Position numbers and translations under genes: made by a program
DNA from: Styela clava
Taxonomy: Eukaryota > Chordata > Ascidiacea > Stolidobranchia > Styelidae
Assembly: GCF_964204865.1 (NCBI RefSeq)
Contig: NC_135251.1
Span: 9,610,001-9,674,000 of the forward strand
DNA length: 64,000 nucleotides
Direction: 5' to 3'
Part shown: one piece after another, positions 1-11,180 of the stretch
Layout: every line of letters begins with the position of its first letter
Numbering within the stretch: the stretch's first letter is position 1
The notes under the pieces: generated by a model
The model's database searches: none
What the model was told of the DNA's origin: nothing
The model's input: the letters and a program-made list of their open reading frames with translations, nothing else

Positions 1-1359
1 TTATAGAAGATGGTAGGATTTCCAACGACGATAATAAATTAGGCAACGGCAACGGCGATAACAAATTAGCAAGATCGCAAAAAATATAATCGGGCAATAT
101 ATTCACACATTATTATGTTCGAGGATTGCCGCGGCATTTTAGAGAAGTAATGCTTCCACCTTGTCGTAAGTCGACGCAACCGCGAGTTGCCATTAACACA
201 ATTAAATTTACATAGAAAGACATTGTTGAAATTCGTTAAAATTCTGTTGTGTTTTGTTTTATTGCTTCTTCCTACAGAGTACGGTTGCAATAGTACGCAC
301 CTTGAGTCCGCAAAGGTTTTTGCCGTTGAGAAAATAGTCCGCGACCAAAAAAGGTTGGGAAACGCTGGTCTAAATGTAGCAACAATTTTATAACATTCCT
401 AATGTATTCATAATCTGATTTGGGTGAATAATCCTGTCTCCCATATTGCAAAATTTAATATCATATTTAACTGAAAGTTTTCGTTTAATTAATAGACAGA
501 TTTTATTTAAAACTCTATGTTTGGATTGGAAATATTATTTGCCATATTTCACAGCTAGTTGGCACATTACATGCAGCCCGAACCCACAGGAGTGCAGTGT
601 ACAAGATTTATATGCTGCAATGAGTAAGGGTTCTCTTCCGACTGAAAAAACAAGTTATTGACCTTGAGCTTATTTATTGAAATTCTGCAAATCATTTTTT
701 TACCTCAATCACTTTGTCATTTTGCGCAATTTGTATCAAATTCAAACGACATATTTTATAATTTATTTGACAACTATTGGATATCCAGTTAGGTACCAGT
801 TGGATGGATTAAAATTAGCTATTTGCCCTGGGTTTTGTTCAATTTTCAATAATATTTACGATTAGGGATATAGGGTATTAACAAGCAGCCATTTGCAATG
901 GAAATTAGGAGTTTTCAATTTGCTCAATACTCTATTTCTTAGAAGCTCGAGGTTGTAGGCTATCATGCTTTACCACTAAAATTCCTGGCTCGAAACAAAT
1001 ATGAAAATTATTGAGTTACCCGTTTGAGGTAATTATTGAGAGTACAAAATTATTTTTCCAGCTATGTCTGTTGTGTATGTCTATGGTTGTTTTTCTCAGA
1101 GGGTTCCTAAGTTTTGTATTTTGTGTATATGCACATTTAAAGCATATGTCTATATTTATTGAATCAGACTTTTGAGACATGATTGACTTACTCAGGAAGG
1201 AAAGAAATCGATGACGGTATAAAATTGGCACAACTTCATATTGATGAAGCATTAAGATTTTTAAAATGTATTTTTTTGTGGATTTTATGACTAATATACT
1301 TGCACCTAATATTTGCTTGTTCATTGGCAACATTATTGGAGGCGCCGAATGAAGCGGTA
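1..1359. other. Left flank, no recognisable gene
   Basis: AT-rich sequence with only short ORFs (up to about 105 codons) that show no domain I recognise. No U3-like motif or terminal repeat was seen. From about 1360 the sequence begins to resemble the AT-rich flank of the U3 units (compare 62850-62930). Confidence 0.5.
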
Positions 1360-1530
1360 TCTTTTCTTTGCGTATCTGTGCCGAATAGGGGAAATATATA
1401 TTTTTACATTTTGAATTTAATGAATTTCAAAATTACAAAACGAATATCTTTGAATCGAAATTCCATTTGAAATAACCATAAATAGGTGCATGTCAACATA
1501 AATCACAGAACATTTTTCAAGTTTGGCGTC

Positions 1531-1585
1531 AAAATCATACTTTTAGGGATCATATAAAAAGTCTGCATCTTGGCCGTGATTCTTA
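1531..1585 (+). pseudogene. U3 snoRNA 5' fragment
   Basis: Begins AAAATCATACTTTTAGGGAT, matching the U3 5' end and start of box A, preceded by a PSE-like CCATAAATAGGTGCATG at the usual distance. Box A is disrupted (ATCATATAAAAAGTCTGCATC) and after GGCCGTGAT the sequence jumps to material resembling the U3 3' flank. Boxes C', B, C and D are absent. Confidence 0.7.
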
Positions 1586-1923
1586 TTAAACGAGTAATTG
1601 GCGAGCATGTGAAAAAAATAAACAGAATGAGTTTAGTTTTGGTTTCAAGGCCATACGTCCAGGCACAAATTCTACAGTTTGTACCTAGGCCGTTGCTTTA
1701 AATACTTGTGGCATTGTAACATCTTTGAGGTTCGTATTCATACATAACGGACCAACTCTTTTCCTCGTCTAAGTAAGGCGCCCATGCGAAAAATAGATGG
1801 CTTCTTTAATTTAATCCACTCATATTGATTTTCAAAATGAAAAAAGAATATTATCGAATCAAGAGTTCATGTTGAAATAACCATAAATAGGAGCATGACA
1901 ACAACAATCACAAGAGGATTTTG

Positions 1924-1998
1924 GAGATTGAACTTTGAGTGATCTTAGTCGTTGAGTCAGTATCTTAATTGTTACTCAAACGTGCTCCTGTCGGTGGG
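1924..1998 (+). ncRNA. Short U3-like module (type B), old variant
   Basis: PSE-like CCATAAATAGGAGCATGAC lies upstream. The body starts GAGATTGAAC and keeps GTGATCTTAGTCGTTGAG and the block CCTGTCGGTGGG, homologous to type B modules described at 14502. It lacks the downstream segment containing the candidate 3' box. Probably a relic. Confidence 0.5.
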
Positions 1999-2433
1999 TT
2001 TATTCCCTGTGTATTCTCATTTGCTGAGAATAAACGATGTTTCCTCATGTTATGTGATCAGTGAAAACTCGGATAAAATCTATAAAACACATGGCAATTT
2101 ACCAACTCTCGATCTCAGTCTGTATATTAGATAAGACAAGTATGTATCTTGGTTGTTGCTTTGAAGACTTGATTTCGCAACAACGATATAACACTTTATA
2201 TATATTGTTTGTAATCTGGGCTGTTGTATCCGACTCCAGAATCGAGTTTTGTTAATTGAAACAGCAAACCTAGCACCTACCCCAGACCCGAATTGACAAC
2301 GTTTCGACACCGACTCCCGTCCCACTCTATACAAATACAATAAATTTGTCCGATTCCAAGATTTCCTATTAAAATACCCATAAATGGTAGCACGACAACA
2401 ATAATTACAAAGCGTGATTCGTAACTTCGCTGC

Positions 2434-2634
2434 AAGAGCATACTTTTAAGGATCATTTCTATAGTGTGTATCTTGGCCGTAACTTGACGGTTTCGTAACC
2501 GCGTTGAAGCTACGAGGCCTTCGTCCCTGAGCGCGAGGTTGTCCTTTTTGTGGGTTTTGTATCCACGTTAAGGCAATGGTGAGCGTTCCGCATGTGATCT
2601 CACTGCGGAAGGGTAGAAGGTAGTCTGAGCGGTT
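2434..2634 (+). ncRNA. U3: U3 snoRNA copy, hinge shortened
   Basis: Starts AAGAGCATAC and has box A (GGATCATTTCTATAGTGTGT), box B CTGAGCGCGAGG (changed), box C TGGTGAGCGTTCC and box D GTCTGAGCGG. About nine bases are missing in the hinge between GGCCGTAAC and TTGACGG, and C' (CGTTGAAGC) is degraded. A PSE-like CCATAAATGGTAGCACGAC lies about 56 bases upstream. Likely a diverged, possibly inactive copy. Confidence 0.8.
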
Positions 2635-3078
2635 CATCAAGTATATCTCTCTTCTCCATTTGGGGAAATCCCACTTAGTTGTGAAGTTTTATTAAACGAG
2701 ACAGGACGGGCAGTGTAGTCTTACTTCGTCAGAATAAACGATGTCTGTCTATTAATGTTATGCAACTTGAGAGTACAAAATTGAAGAGAAAAATACATAG
2801 GATATGTTCAACTTTGGTTTTAAGATTATACATTCAGATACAAATTCCGACGTTTGTATTTAAAACGGTGCTTTAGCTTCTTGTGGCATCGAAACATCTC
2901 CGACTTTTACTATGGCCCACATGGTGAAATATATATTCAAACTTCTAGAGATTTAATGCACTCATATGGATTTTCAAATCACATTTAGGATATTTTTAAA
3001 TCAAGATTTTATGTTGAAATAACCATAAATACAAACATCACAACAACAATCACAATAGGTTATTTAAAACACCGCCGC

Positions 3079-3153
3079 AAGATTGTACTTCAAGTGACTT
3101 TGGTCGTTGAGTCAGTAACTTGATTGTTACTCAACCGCGATCATGTCGGTGGG
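3079..3153 (+). ncRNA. Short U3-like module (type B)
   Basis: Starts AAGATTGTACTTCAAGTGAC with PSE-like CCATAAATACAAACATCAC 56 bases upstream. Keeps the GTAAC...GTTAC hairpin and GCGATCATGTCGGTGGG. Followed by CCTCACTTACAGGTGAAATT and the AAAGAGATG candidate 3' box, so it is the full-length type. Confidence 0.6.
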
Positions 3154-3983
3154 TTTATTCGCTGTATATTCTTAATATAATAGGAAGCCTCACTTACAGG
3201 TGAAATTGAAAGAGATGCAGCCGGAGGGTGTAAACTCATTTGCTCCGAATTGAGGCTGTTTTCTCTTGTTATATGATTAGCGTAGATTCGGATAAAATAA
3301 CCGGATAGACTCATAGAGTAATTTCATTTGCTAAGAATAAGCGTTTTTTCTTTGTGTTAATCTGTTTCCGAGTACTCAAATAAAATTAAAAAAAAAACAT
3401 ATAAATTGACCAACTCTCGATTTCAATCTGTAACCTATAATAGTAAGATAGGTATGTATCTAGGTACCTGCATTGACACATGAGAGGCAATATTTGTGAA
3501 CAGAGCTGTGGCATCCGGCTGTAAAAACGACGTTTGTAAAAATAGCGAACCTGGTTCCGAACCCAGATTCAAATTCACAACGTTTTAACACCGACTCCTG
3601 TCCCCCGTCGCAATATATATAAATACAATGAATTTAATGTGTAATTCGCGAGCGAATGAAAAAAAAAAACAGGATTAGTTTAATTTTGGTTTTAAGTCCA
3701 TACGTTCAGGCACAAATTCCAAAGTTTGTACCTAGGCCGTTGCTTTAAATACTTGTGGCATCGTAACATCATTGAGCTTCGTGTTCCTGCATTTGGGACC
3801 GCGTCTTTTCTTCGTCTAAGTAAGGCCCCCATGCGAAAAATAGATGGCTTCTTCAATTTAATCCACTCATATGGATTTTCAAAATGAAAAACGAATATTA
3901 TCGGATTAAGAGTTCATATTAAAATAACCATAAATAGGAGCATGACAACAACAATCACAAAAGGATTTTCGAAAAACTACTGC

Positions 3984-4053
3984 AAGATTGTACTTCGAGT
4001 GATCTTAAGAGACAGTAACCTAATTGTTACTCAAACGTGATCATGTCGGTGGG
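3984..4053 (+). ncRNA. Short U3-like module (type B), shortened
   Basis: Starts AAGATTGTACTTCGAGTGAT but has lost most of the GTCGTTGAGT block, so the body is about 70 bases. PSE-like CCATAAATAGGAGCATGAC lies upstream. The segment with the candidate 3' box is absent. Likely decayed. Confidence 0.45.
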
Positions 4054-4260
4054 TTTATTCCATGTGTATTCTCATTTACTGGAAATAAACGGTGTTTCCT
4101 ATTGTTATGTGATTAGTGAAAACTCGGATAAAATTTAATCCACTCATATGGATTTTCAAAATGAAAAACGAATATTGTCGAATCAAGAGTTCATGTTGAA
4201 ATAACCATAAATAGGAGCATGACAACAACAATTACAATAGGATTTTCGAAATCGCACTGT

Positions 4261-4335
4261 GAGATTGAACATTGAGTGATCTTAGTCGTCGGGTCAGTAA
4301 CTTGATTGTTACTCAAGCGTGCTAATGTCGGTGGG
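4261..4335 (+). ncRNA. Short U3-like module (type B), old variant
   Basis: Body starts GAGATTGAAC after a PSE-like CCATAAATAGGAGCATGAC. The GTAAC/GTTAC inner stem is kept, while the outer stem (GTCGG against TCAAG) no longer pairs. Resembles the module at 1924, consistent with local duplication of about 2.3 kb. Confidence 0.45.
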
Positions 4336-4768
4336 TTTATTCCCTGTGTATTCTCACTTGCTGGGAATAAACGATGTTTCCCCTTGTTATGTGTTAGTGA
4401 AAACTCGGATAAAATCTATAAAACACATGGCAATTGACCAACTCTCGATTTCAGTCTGTATACTAATAGATAGACAGGTATGTATTATTGGTTGTTGCTT
4501 TAAAGACTTGATTTTGCAACAACGATATAACACTTTGGATGCATTGTTTGTAATCTGGGCTGTTGTATCCGGCTCCAGAATCGAGTTTTGTTAAAATAGC
4601 AAACCTAGCACCTACCCCAGACCCGAATTGACAACGTTTCGACACCGACTCCCGTCCCACTCTATACAAATACAATAAATTTGTCTGATTCCAAGATTTT
4701 TTTTTAAAAAACCCATAAATGGTAGCACGACAACAATAATTACAAAGCGTGTTTCGTAACTTTGCTGC

Positions 4769-5033
4769 AAGATTATACTTTTAGGGATCATTTCTATAGT
4801 GTGTATCTGATGTATGTAATAAATTCTACAAGAAAGCAAAAAAAAAATTCTACAGTGTGCATCTTGGCCGTAACGACAACAACTTAACGGTTTCGTAACC
4901 GCGATGATGCTACGAGGCCTTCGTCCCTGAGCGTGAAGTCGTCTCTGTTGTGGGTTTTGTACTCACGCAAAGGCAGTGATAAGAGTTCCGCATGTGGTTT
5001 CACTGGGGAAGGGAAGAATGTGATCTGAGCGGT
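4769..5033 (+). pseudogene. U3 snoRNA copy broken by a 39-bp insertion after box A
   Basis: Has AAGATTATAC, box A, a C' box (GCGATGATGC), box B CTGAGCGTGAAG and box D ATCTGAGCGG. The RNA is interrupted after box A by an A-tailed insertion flanked by a 17-base duplication of TTCTATAGTGTGTATCT. Box C reads TGATAAGAGTTCC rather than TGATGAGCGTTCC. Mature RNA would be about 265 nt instead of about 210, so it is unlikely to be functional. Confidence 0.8.
4809..4847 (+). mobile_element. Tiny A-tailed insertion with 17-bp target duplication
   Basis: A 39-base insertion ending in ten A residues, flanked by TTCTATAGTGTGTATCT (4792-4808) and TTCTACAGTGTGCATCT (4848-4864), 15 of 17 identical. The A-tail plus long target duplication is the signature of LINE-mediated target-primed reverse transcription. 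The inserted sequence is too short to identify its source. Confidence 0.6.
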
Positions 5034-5465
5034 GCCTCGAGTATATCTCTCTTCTCTATTTGATGAAATCCTTCTTAGTCGTAAAGTTGTACTGAACGAT
5101 ATAAGACGGGCAGTGTACTTACTTTGTCAGAATAAACGCTGTATAATATTGTTATGCGACTTGAGAGTACAAAAATATAAAAAAAAACAGAGTTTGTTCA
5201 ATTTTGCTTTCGAGATCATACATTCAGGTATGAATTTTGAAGTTCGTACCTAAGACAGTGCTCTAACTACTTGTGGCATTGCAACGACTTCGACTTTCAC
5301 TAGGGCGCACATGCAAAATATATATTTAAACTTTTAGAATTAATGCACTCCTATTTATTTTCAAAATACAATAGGAATATTTTTCAACCGAGAGTGCATG
5401 TTGAAATAACCATAAATACAAACATCACAACAACAATCACAATAGGTTTTTCAAAAAACCGCCGC

Positions 5466-5540
5466 AAAATTGTGCTTCAAGTGATCTTGGACGTTGAGTC
5501 AGTAACTTGAATGTTTCTCAACCGTGATCATGTCGTTGTG
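5466..5540 (+). ncRNA. Short U3-like module (type B), diverged
   Basis: Starts AAAATTGTGCTTCAAGTGAT. PSE-like CCATAAATACAAACATCAC lies upstream. First unit, reading left to right, in which the inverted-repeat MITE follows module B. Confidence 0.5.
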
Positions 5541-5651
5541 TCTATTCGCTGTATATTCTCGATACAAAAAGGAAGCTTCACTTACGCGTAAAATTGAAAG
5601 AGCTGCAGCCGGAGGATGTAAACTCATTTGCTGGGAATGAACGCTGTTTCC

Positions 5652-5760
5652 CCGGAACTCCAGAATTCTGTGCACTAAGATGGCGCACAGCTTGAACATA
5701 GTAAGTGAACCAGGTAAGGGTTGGGGTTGTGCGTCATCTTGGTGCACATACTTCGGGAGC
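5652..5760. mobile_element. 109-bp inverted-repeat MITE inside the long unit (representative copy)
   Basis: The left arm GTGCACTAAGATGGCGCACA and right arm (here GTGCGTCATCTTGGTGCAC; GTGCGCCATCTTGGTGCAC in most units) are near-perfect inverted repeats. Imperfect complementarity continues outward (CTCCAGAAGT against ACTTCGGGAG). The insertion is bordered by CGCTGTTTCC and CGCCGTTTCC, a likely 8-10 bp target duplication. Units at 2040, 3255, 4095 and 4375 have the empty site (for example GATGTTTCCTCATGTTATG). All long units after this one carry it; short units keep only the right arm. Confidence 0.65.
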
Positions 5761-5920
5761 GCCGTTTCCGCTTGTTATATGATAAGCGAGAACTCGGATA
5801 AAATCTAAAACACACATGAAAATTGACCAACTCTTCGATTCCAGTATGTATATTAATAGATAGGCAGGTATGTATCTTGGTTGTTTCTTTAAAGACTTGA
5901 ACTCGCAACTGCGATAAACA

Positions 5921-5928
5921 CTTTAGAT
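5921..5928. repeat. Left target-site duplication of the hAT element
   Basis: CTTTAGAT immediately before CAGCGATTCTTAAACT, repeated exactly at 12856-12863. Uninterrupted units carry a single CTTTAGATGG at this point. Confidence 0.9.
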
Positions 5929-6378
5929 CAGCGATTCTTAAACTGGGGGGCGCGCGGAAGGTAAGTCAGGGGGGGGGGGGGGTGTGAACTGTCAAATGCA
6001 AAACAAGCTATAAATAGTGAAATTACGACGAACAACGAATCCAACAACGCTTCCGAAGAATAATTTTATTAACTCGCAGTTTCAGCCACCTCCTGGCGGT
6101 CACTCGTATGCTACGCATTGCAGTACTACCCGCAATCACGACCGGTTTTTCGTGGCTGTGTCACCAACGTGGCTCTGCGGTGGCACTATCTCACATTTAC
6201 GACATAATTACATTCAACTTCAAAAGTGGACACGCCTCACTCCCACCCATCCCGTCTGACTGCGGCTATCCTTGTGACGCAATATTACCACGGAGATGAC
6301 TGGCCTGGTACGCTTAAGTCTAAACAAGCGTAGCTCATTAGATATCGATATACGGATTATTTAGTCGTAAGACACAAG

Positions 6379-6985
6379 ATGAGTTCAAAAAAAAGAAAGT
6401 TCGACAGCCGTTATCTTCAATATGGATTTACTGATGCGACGAAAAATGGTCAGGTCGTAGCAAAATGCGTCATATAACTCCAAAGCTTGAGTAATGACGC
6501 TCTGAGGCCAAGTCGGCTGCAGTGTCATTTTCGAACCAAACACAGTTCTCTTAAGAACAAGCCGTTGGCTTTCTTCCAGACCAGAGAAGAGTCTTTCAAG
6601 AAAATGAAGATTGTGGGTGAAGAGAGCTTTCGCCAATACCCATCTGCTGAAGTAGTTGAAGCGTCTTACGAGATAGCTAATATGATTGCTCGTGCAAAGA
6701 AACCCCACAATATTGGTGAAACCTTGATCAAACCATGCATGCTAAAACCAGCCAGCCTTTTGTTGGGAGAGAAAAAGATCAAAAAGCTAGCGAATATTTC
6801 TCTATCCGATTCCACGATGAAAACGCGCAGAATTGCAGGTTATCGAAAAGATACATTCATCACCTTGTTTCGCCATCCAATGTGATGAGACAACTGATTT
6901 AACCCAATTGTCTCAGCTGATGGTCAACGTCCGTTTTATCGGATCTACAAGCATTGAAGAGGAAATGTTGTTTTGCAAACCCCTT
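6379..6985 (+). pseudogene. hAT transposase, N-terminal half (broken)
   Basis: ATG at 6379 opens MSSKKRKFDSRYLQYGF; an in-frame TAA lies at 6475-6477 where the BED zinc-finger region is expected. The frame resumes with LSNDALRPSRLQCHFRTKH (the CxxH..H-like end of a BED finger) and runs to 6885. Around 6830-6845 the frame shifts, after which FAIQCDETTDLTQLSQLMVN appears; DETTD is the usual surrounding of the first catalytic aspartate in ZBED5-type hAT enzymes. The nested element then interrupts the protein just after FCKPL. Family assignment is from memory of ZBED5/SCAND3-like proteins. Confidence 0.88.
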
Positions 6986-7092
6986 CCCAGATAGCACAAC
7001 TACGTCGGAACAACCATGGCCGAACGTTGTTCGAACCACCGGCCCAATAATGGCGAACAACCATGTTCCAGCGAAGATTTGGCCGCTGGGCC

Positions 7093-7298
7093 AACGTCGG
7101 TCCTTTCGCTGTAATGCAACCGTGGCAAATGATCGGGCCAACGTAGGCGATACGTTGTAACACAATCGTGAAATATGGCCGGTCCAACGTTGGCGATACG
7201 TTGTAACACAATCGTGACATATGGCGGGGCCTACGTAGGTGACACGTTGTAATACAATCGTGGCACATGGTCGGGCCAAGTTAGGCGATGTGTTGTAC
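7093..7298. repeat. 46-48 bp subterminal minisatellite of the nested element
   Basis: About four and a half tandem copies of a unit containing ACGTAGGCGATACGTTGTAA and CACAATCGTG, starting at 7093, 7141, 7187, 7233 and 7279. Related palindromic bits (CGTTGGCCCAACG) occur near the other end at 11508-11522, so these may be transposase-binding subterminal repeats. Confidence 0.7.
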
Positions 7299-9316
7299 AG
7301 ACAGGGTATGGATCTATACTACATAGAAATTTCCCACTAATCTAACATTATTTATATAATAAAAAACAAAAGATAACAAAATGTCTTTATTTTACAAATA
7401 TGTATACATGTAATAAAATTAATCGGAGTTCGTTGCCAGATCATCCATAGCTGAAAAATATAAAAATTCTGTGTTAAATTGCAGTATTAGCAAATTACAG
7501 CACCAGAGTTCAAAGCCTAGTCTGAATAACTGCATCCCAACAAATTTTCAGAGTAGGAATCTTAAGCCAAGTTTCTGCAGTCGCAAATGTGTGAGTGAAG
7601 CTTACATTGACAAGACAATAATAATTGAGAAATACAGAAATTCTTGATTCCGCAAGGGGGGCGTAGACAATGTTTTGATGGGAATATTTGTTGGAGGGAA
7701 TAATGATGATTTGAGATTTTATCTGACTAAAATGTCTTCAAATATTCCTTGTTGAAATTCATCTATATTATTAGAAACATCATGCACCATGATTAGTCTA
7801 TTTGTTTAATAGATTTACAATAAATTTATTTGTAACTTCATCATTTGCTGTTGTGCTAGGGGGCTTATATTCTTTACGCTTCAATCTTAATTAAGGTTTT
7901 GTTTTCACTCCAGATTGTCAGATTCTATTTAATCAATTTTTGTTCATTTCCCGTATGAATTATCTTAAGCTGATTTGGAGTCAAAATAATCTTATACTTA
8001 TAAAATAGAAGAGGGTAGAGCAGAGAAAGATGGTGGTACAATATGATAAACATATTACATACGTACCTTTAATAGCAGAAACTAAGGGCGTCCCACTCAC
8101 TCCTTATCCACCGCGTCCTGCACAGTTGAAAGAGCGGGAGAGTAAATTTGTTATAACTGAGCTCATGATTCTCCAATCCAGTCTTTCTCGGAGCAACCTC
8201 CAAGACTTGACAAATATCTTATCTGGAATGAGTAAATAAGCCCAATTATAAGAATACATCTAATGAAAAGGTTTCCATCCGTTGCAAAAGCTCTATGTTA
8301 AATTATCGCGAGTATCTACTCTAAAATATACACATATGTGTTTTGTCCACATCCCATTCGTATAAAAGTGAACAATTTTAATATTGCAATCAGATCGTAT
8401 TAAGACATTTAAATAACCTTCCTTGAACACGAAGCGAAAATATTGGGCATATTGTATTTCATACATAAATTCGAAGCGCTTCATGCAGTCAAAAACAAAA
8501 CGACAAAAAATAAAAGGCACTCAATAAGATGAGACCCAGCAAGGGTATTTTCACCTATTTTACTTTCATGTTCTGTTTAGCTTTCCAATTAATTATGGAG
8601 TAATCTGCAATATTTTAACATTGTACTAAAACTACACAAATATTCTGAATCTCAGAGATTTTTACATCGTGGTCTTCATACGATGGCATGTGTTACCGGT
8701 CAGCGAACTCTTAAATTAATTTTGCTTGCCCACTGGCCGCTGGGGTAAAAAGGTTGGGAACCACTGAACTAAACAGTTAAGTACAAGTACAACCACGTTG
8801 CACTAATGCCCCGCAAACTTACAGTCGATTTTCATCAGAATGATTGAATAGAATAAATTGATTTTTAATGTTTTCTCGTTGTGGGGTCACAAGTATCTGT
8901 AGTCTGTGATTTTACAAAAATTGGGGTCGCGGAAAAAAAAGTTTGGGAACCACTGCCGTAAAGTGTATGTAATCAGCCTATAAAAGTATTCAACTCACGA
9001 GCGATTTTTTCATCCTTGAATGTTTTCTGGATCAAAATGTAATCAGACAATGAATTGACAATGAATTTCATCAATTCCTTTATGTCCGAGTCCACACTAT
9101 AATCAGTGGAAAGTTGCAGATGCCGTAGCTTGTAGCATAAGAGTTTCTACCGCCTGTCCCAACAATTTTTCCATGGACTGGATTGGAGCATGGCTTGATC
9201 TCTGAAAATCAAGTTAGTGTTACACCATATATAGTACATGATTGTCTTTCAGATGATAAACGTGAACGAATGGCCTATACTAATTACCAGAATATAAATT
9301 TTTCATTAATATTAGT
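7299..9316. other. Interior of nested element, no gene recognised
   Basis: AT-rich, with short ORFs only (for example 69 codons at 8030-8239) and no recognisable domain. Two hAT-type ends in the same orientation, TTGGGAACCACTG at about 8753-8765 and 8943-8955, suggest older MITE insertions whose other ends I could not find. Confidence 0.4.
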
Positions 9317-9783
9317 TACCGTATTTTCCGGCGAATAAGTCTACCCGGCGAATAAGACGAGGCCTGTTTTTAAGCCTGAAAAAATGGGTTTTTGCATATA
9401 ACCGGCCGATGAGTCGGGGTAGTAAAATCGCATCAACGTCGGGAATCTCAAATTACCATGCAATGCCTTTCGAGCGGTTGCCGCGTTTGCGCATTGGTTA
9501 AAATAGCCTATGACTTTTTTTTATAGCGTAATATTCAGTCCATATATGATAATCACAGCATTGAAATTTCAGATTCACAGCACGAGAATGTCGATTTAAT
9601 TAAACTAACCTGATGAGGACGTGGGGGATGCTATCGCCGAAGGTATTTTATTGTCCGGGTTCAATAATAGGGCAACAAAAAAATGAAAATGATCATACTC
9701 GCCTAATAAGACGACCCCCCCCCCGAAAATCAGGCTAAAAATTTGGGTCTAGAAAAGCGACTTATTCGCCGGAAAATACAGTA
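9317..9783. mobile_element. MITE with TA-flanked 26-bp terminal inverted repeats
   Basis: Left end TACCGTATTTTCCGGCGAAT and right end, read on the other strand, TACTGTATTTTCCGGCGAAT, continuing AAGTC in both, with one mismatch. The TA at each end is compatible with a Tc1/mariner-type target. Internal copies of GCGAATAAGACGA and a 10-C run make it internally repetitive. No coding capacity. Confidence 0.75.
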
Positions 9784-10790
9784 TTAACCACATGATGTTG
9801 TACTAGGTAATTATTCAACCGATATATCTAGCTATTGTGCAATATTTTATGGCACAGGTATGCAAGGAGCTACTATCAAACTATGAAACAAAAGCACCTG
9901 TTTTGGCATTGTCCGCATTGAAACATTGAGATACTTGAAATGACACAGTGTATGATTGCGTGAAAGAGGGAATTGAAGCAGGTGAATTTTCCAGTCCATT
10001 GTCATAGGGCCTATTATAAAAATGGTATATATCATTAAACTTACAATGGTAATATTGACACTTGACAGAATATCTAATCGGTAATAATTATTTAGAACCG
10101 GGAAAAAAATGGATATTACACAAAATATGTCCAAATATTTGTAAAGGATGTGTCGTACAATACTTCATGCTTTTAGAGTCGCTGGGCATTGCACAGTTGC
10201 ATGCACATTCGGCAGTCATTGTACAGAGATGGGCTTCCCCCCAATCGCCCGAATCTTTTTTGCTAGCGGTCTACTTTCCAATTCACTTTAAAATATAATA
10301 ACACTTAATTAAGGTTGGTTGGGTAAGATTACATAGCATACATACTGAAAATAAATCATATTAATATATATGATTACCCAATATAATTCTATTGAATTTT
10401 AAAACAAAATAGATATTATTCAAAAATCAGTAATTTATTTCTCAACAAAGCTGAAAATATGAAATAGAGCAGGGTTGGATAAAGTTCTCGGACCTCGGAC
10501 AAAAATTGAAAAAAAATTTAAAGTGTTACAAAAACAAAAAGGGAAAACAATAATCCTTGAGCTATTTTTTACCCAAAAACATCAAATTTTAGTTTCAGTT
10601 TGATTGTGGCAATTGTTAAAACATATTTTAGATTTCAGCCAATTGAGATCTGTATTTAGATTTGTTGAAATTCATCAGACAGAAGGTTCACAAATGTACA
10701 ACTATTCAGATTACTGGATTAAGTCGTTCAACGGGTTGGATTTGGGCTGCGGAAATGTTTGCACTTATACAAATAAAGTAAATATAAAAA
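9784..10790. other. Interior of nested element, no gene recognised
   Basis: AT-rich sequence. ORFs of 63-95 codons are present on both strands, with no recognisable domain and overlapping one another. Nothing supportable. Confidence 0.35.
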
Positions 10791-10821
10791 ATTAGGCTAT
10801 ATCCAGGGATGAAGGACCAAT

Positions 10822-11180
10822 ACCGGTATCGGTACTCGATAACGAATACTGGTAAATAAGAGATGGCAACCTCAGAAAGTTTAACAAAAAAATGTGCCAA
10901 AAGACCAAGTACGGTAACGTACTGTACGGTACCTCATCTCGTTCTGTCGTTACCAGTACCGGTACCTATGGTGTCCAGGATAAATATGTAACTTTTACCG
11001 GTATCTACCATAGGTACCGGTACTCGATAACGAATACTGGTAAATGAGAGATGGCAACCTAAAAAAGTTTAACAAAAAAATGCCAAAAGACCAAGCACGG
11101 TACCGTACCTCATCTCGTTCTGCCGTTACCGGTACCTACGGTGTCCAGGGATAAATATGTAACTTTTACCCGTATGGTAC
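10822..11180. repeat. Two tandem copies of a 188-bp GGTACC-rich repeat
   Basis: GGTACTCGATAACGAATACT occurs at 10831 and again at 11019, followed in both copies by GAGATGGCAACCT, a TTTAACAAAAAAATG run, GGTACCTCATCTCGTTCTG and GGTGTCCAGG. Many short palindromes based on ACCGGTACC occur. A shorter relative with TACCGGTACC lies in the insertion at 14607-15027. Confidence 0.75.

Larger units (their letters stand above)
1360..5928 (+). repeat. Old, diverged left part of the U3 repeat array
   Basis: Irregular succession of PSE-like motifs (ATAACCATAAATAGGAGCAT and relatives), U3 copies and short U3-like modules. Units here differ from one another far more than those after 13 kb. Units before about 5.4 kb lack the inverted-repeat MITE found in all later long units, so they look ancestral or un-homogenised. 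A 5' relic of U3 (module C) is visible near 1655, 2795 and 3690, each carrying a variant of the U3 stretch GTGTGTATCTAGGCCG. Confidence 0.75.

Noticed and set aside
5660-5735. GGTAAGGG and GTAAGTG near the MITE read as splice donor of a spliced-leader RNA gene
   Set aside because: No Sm-binding site, no PSE at a suitable distance and no constant leader; the motifs fall inside the loop of the inverted repeat.
6899-7279. Two antisense ORFs (126 and 107 codons) with repeated Cys/Thr blocks
   Set aside because: They are generated by the 46-bp minisatellite of the nested element and have no coding signature.
8030-8239. 69-codon plus-strand ORF inside the nested element
   Set aside because: No recognisable domain, isolated, and within decayed transposon sequence; not enough to call a gene.
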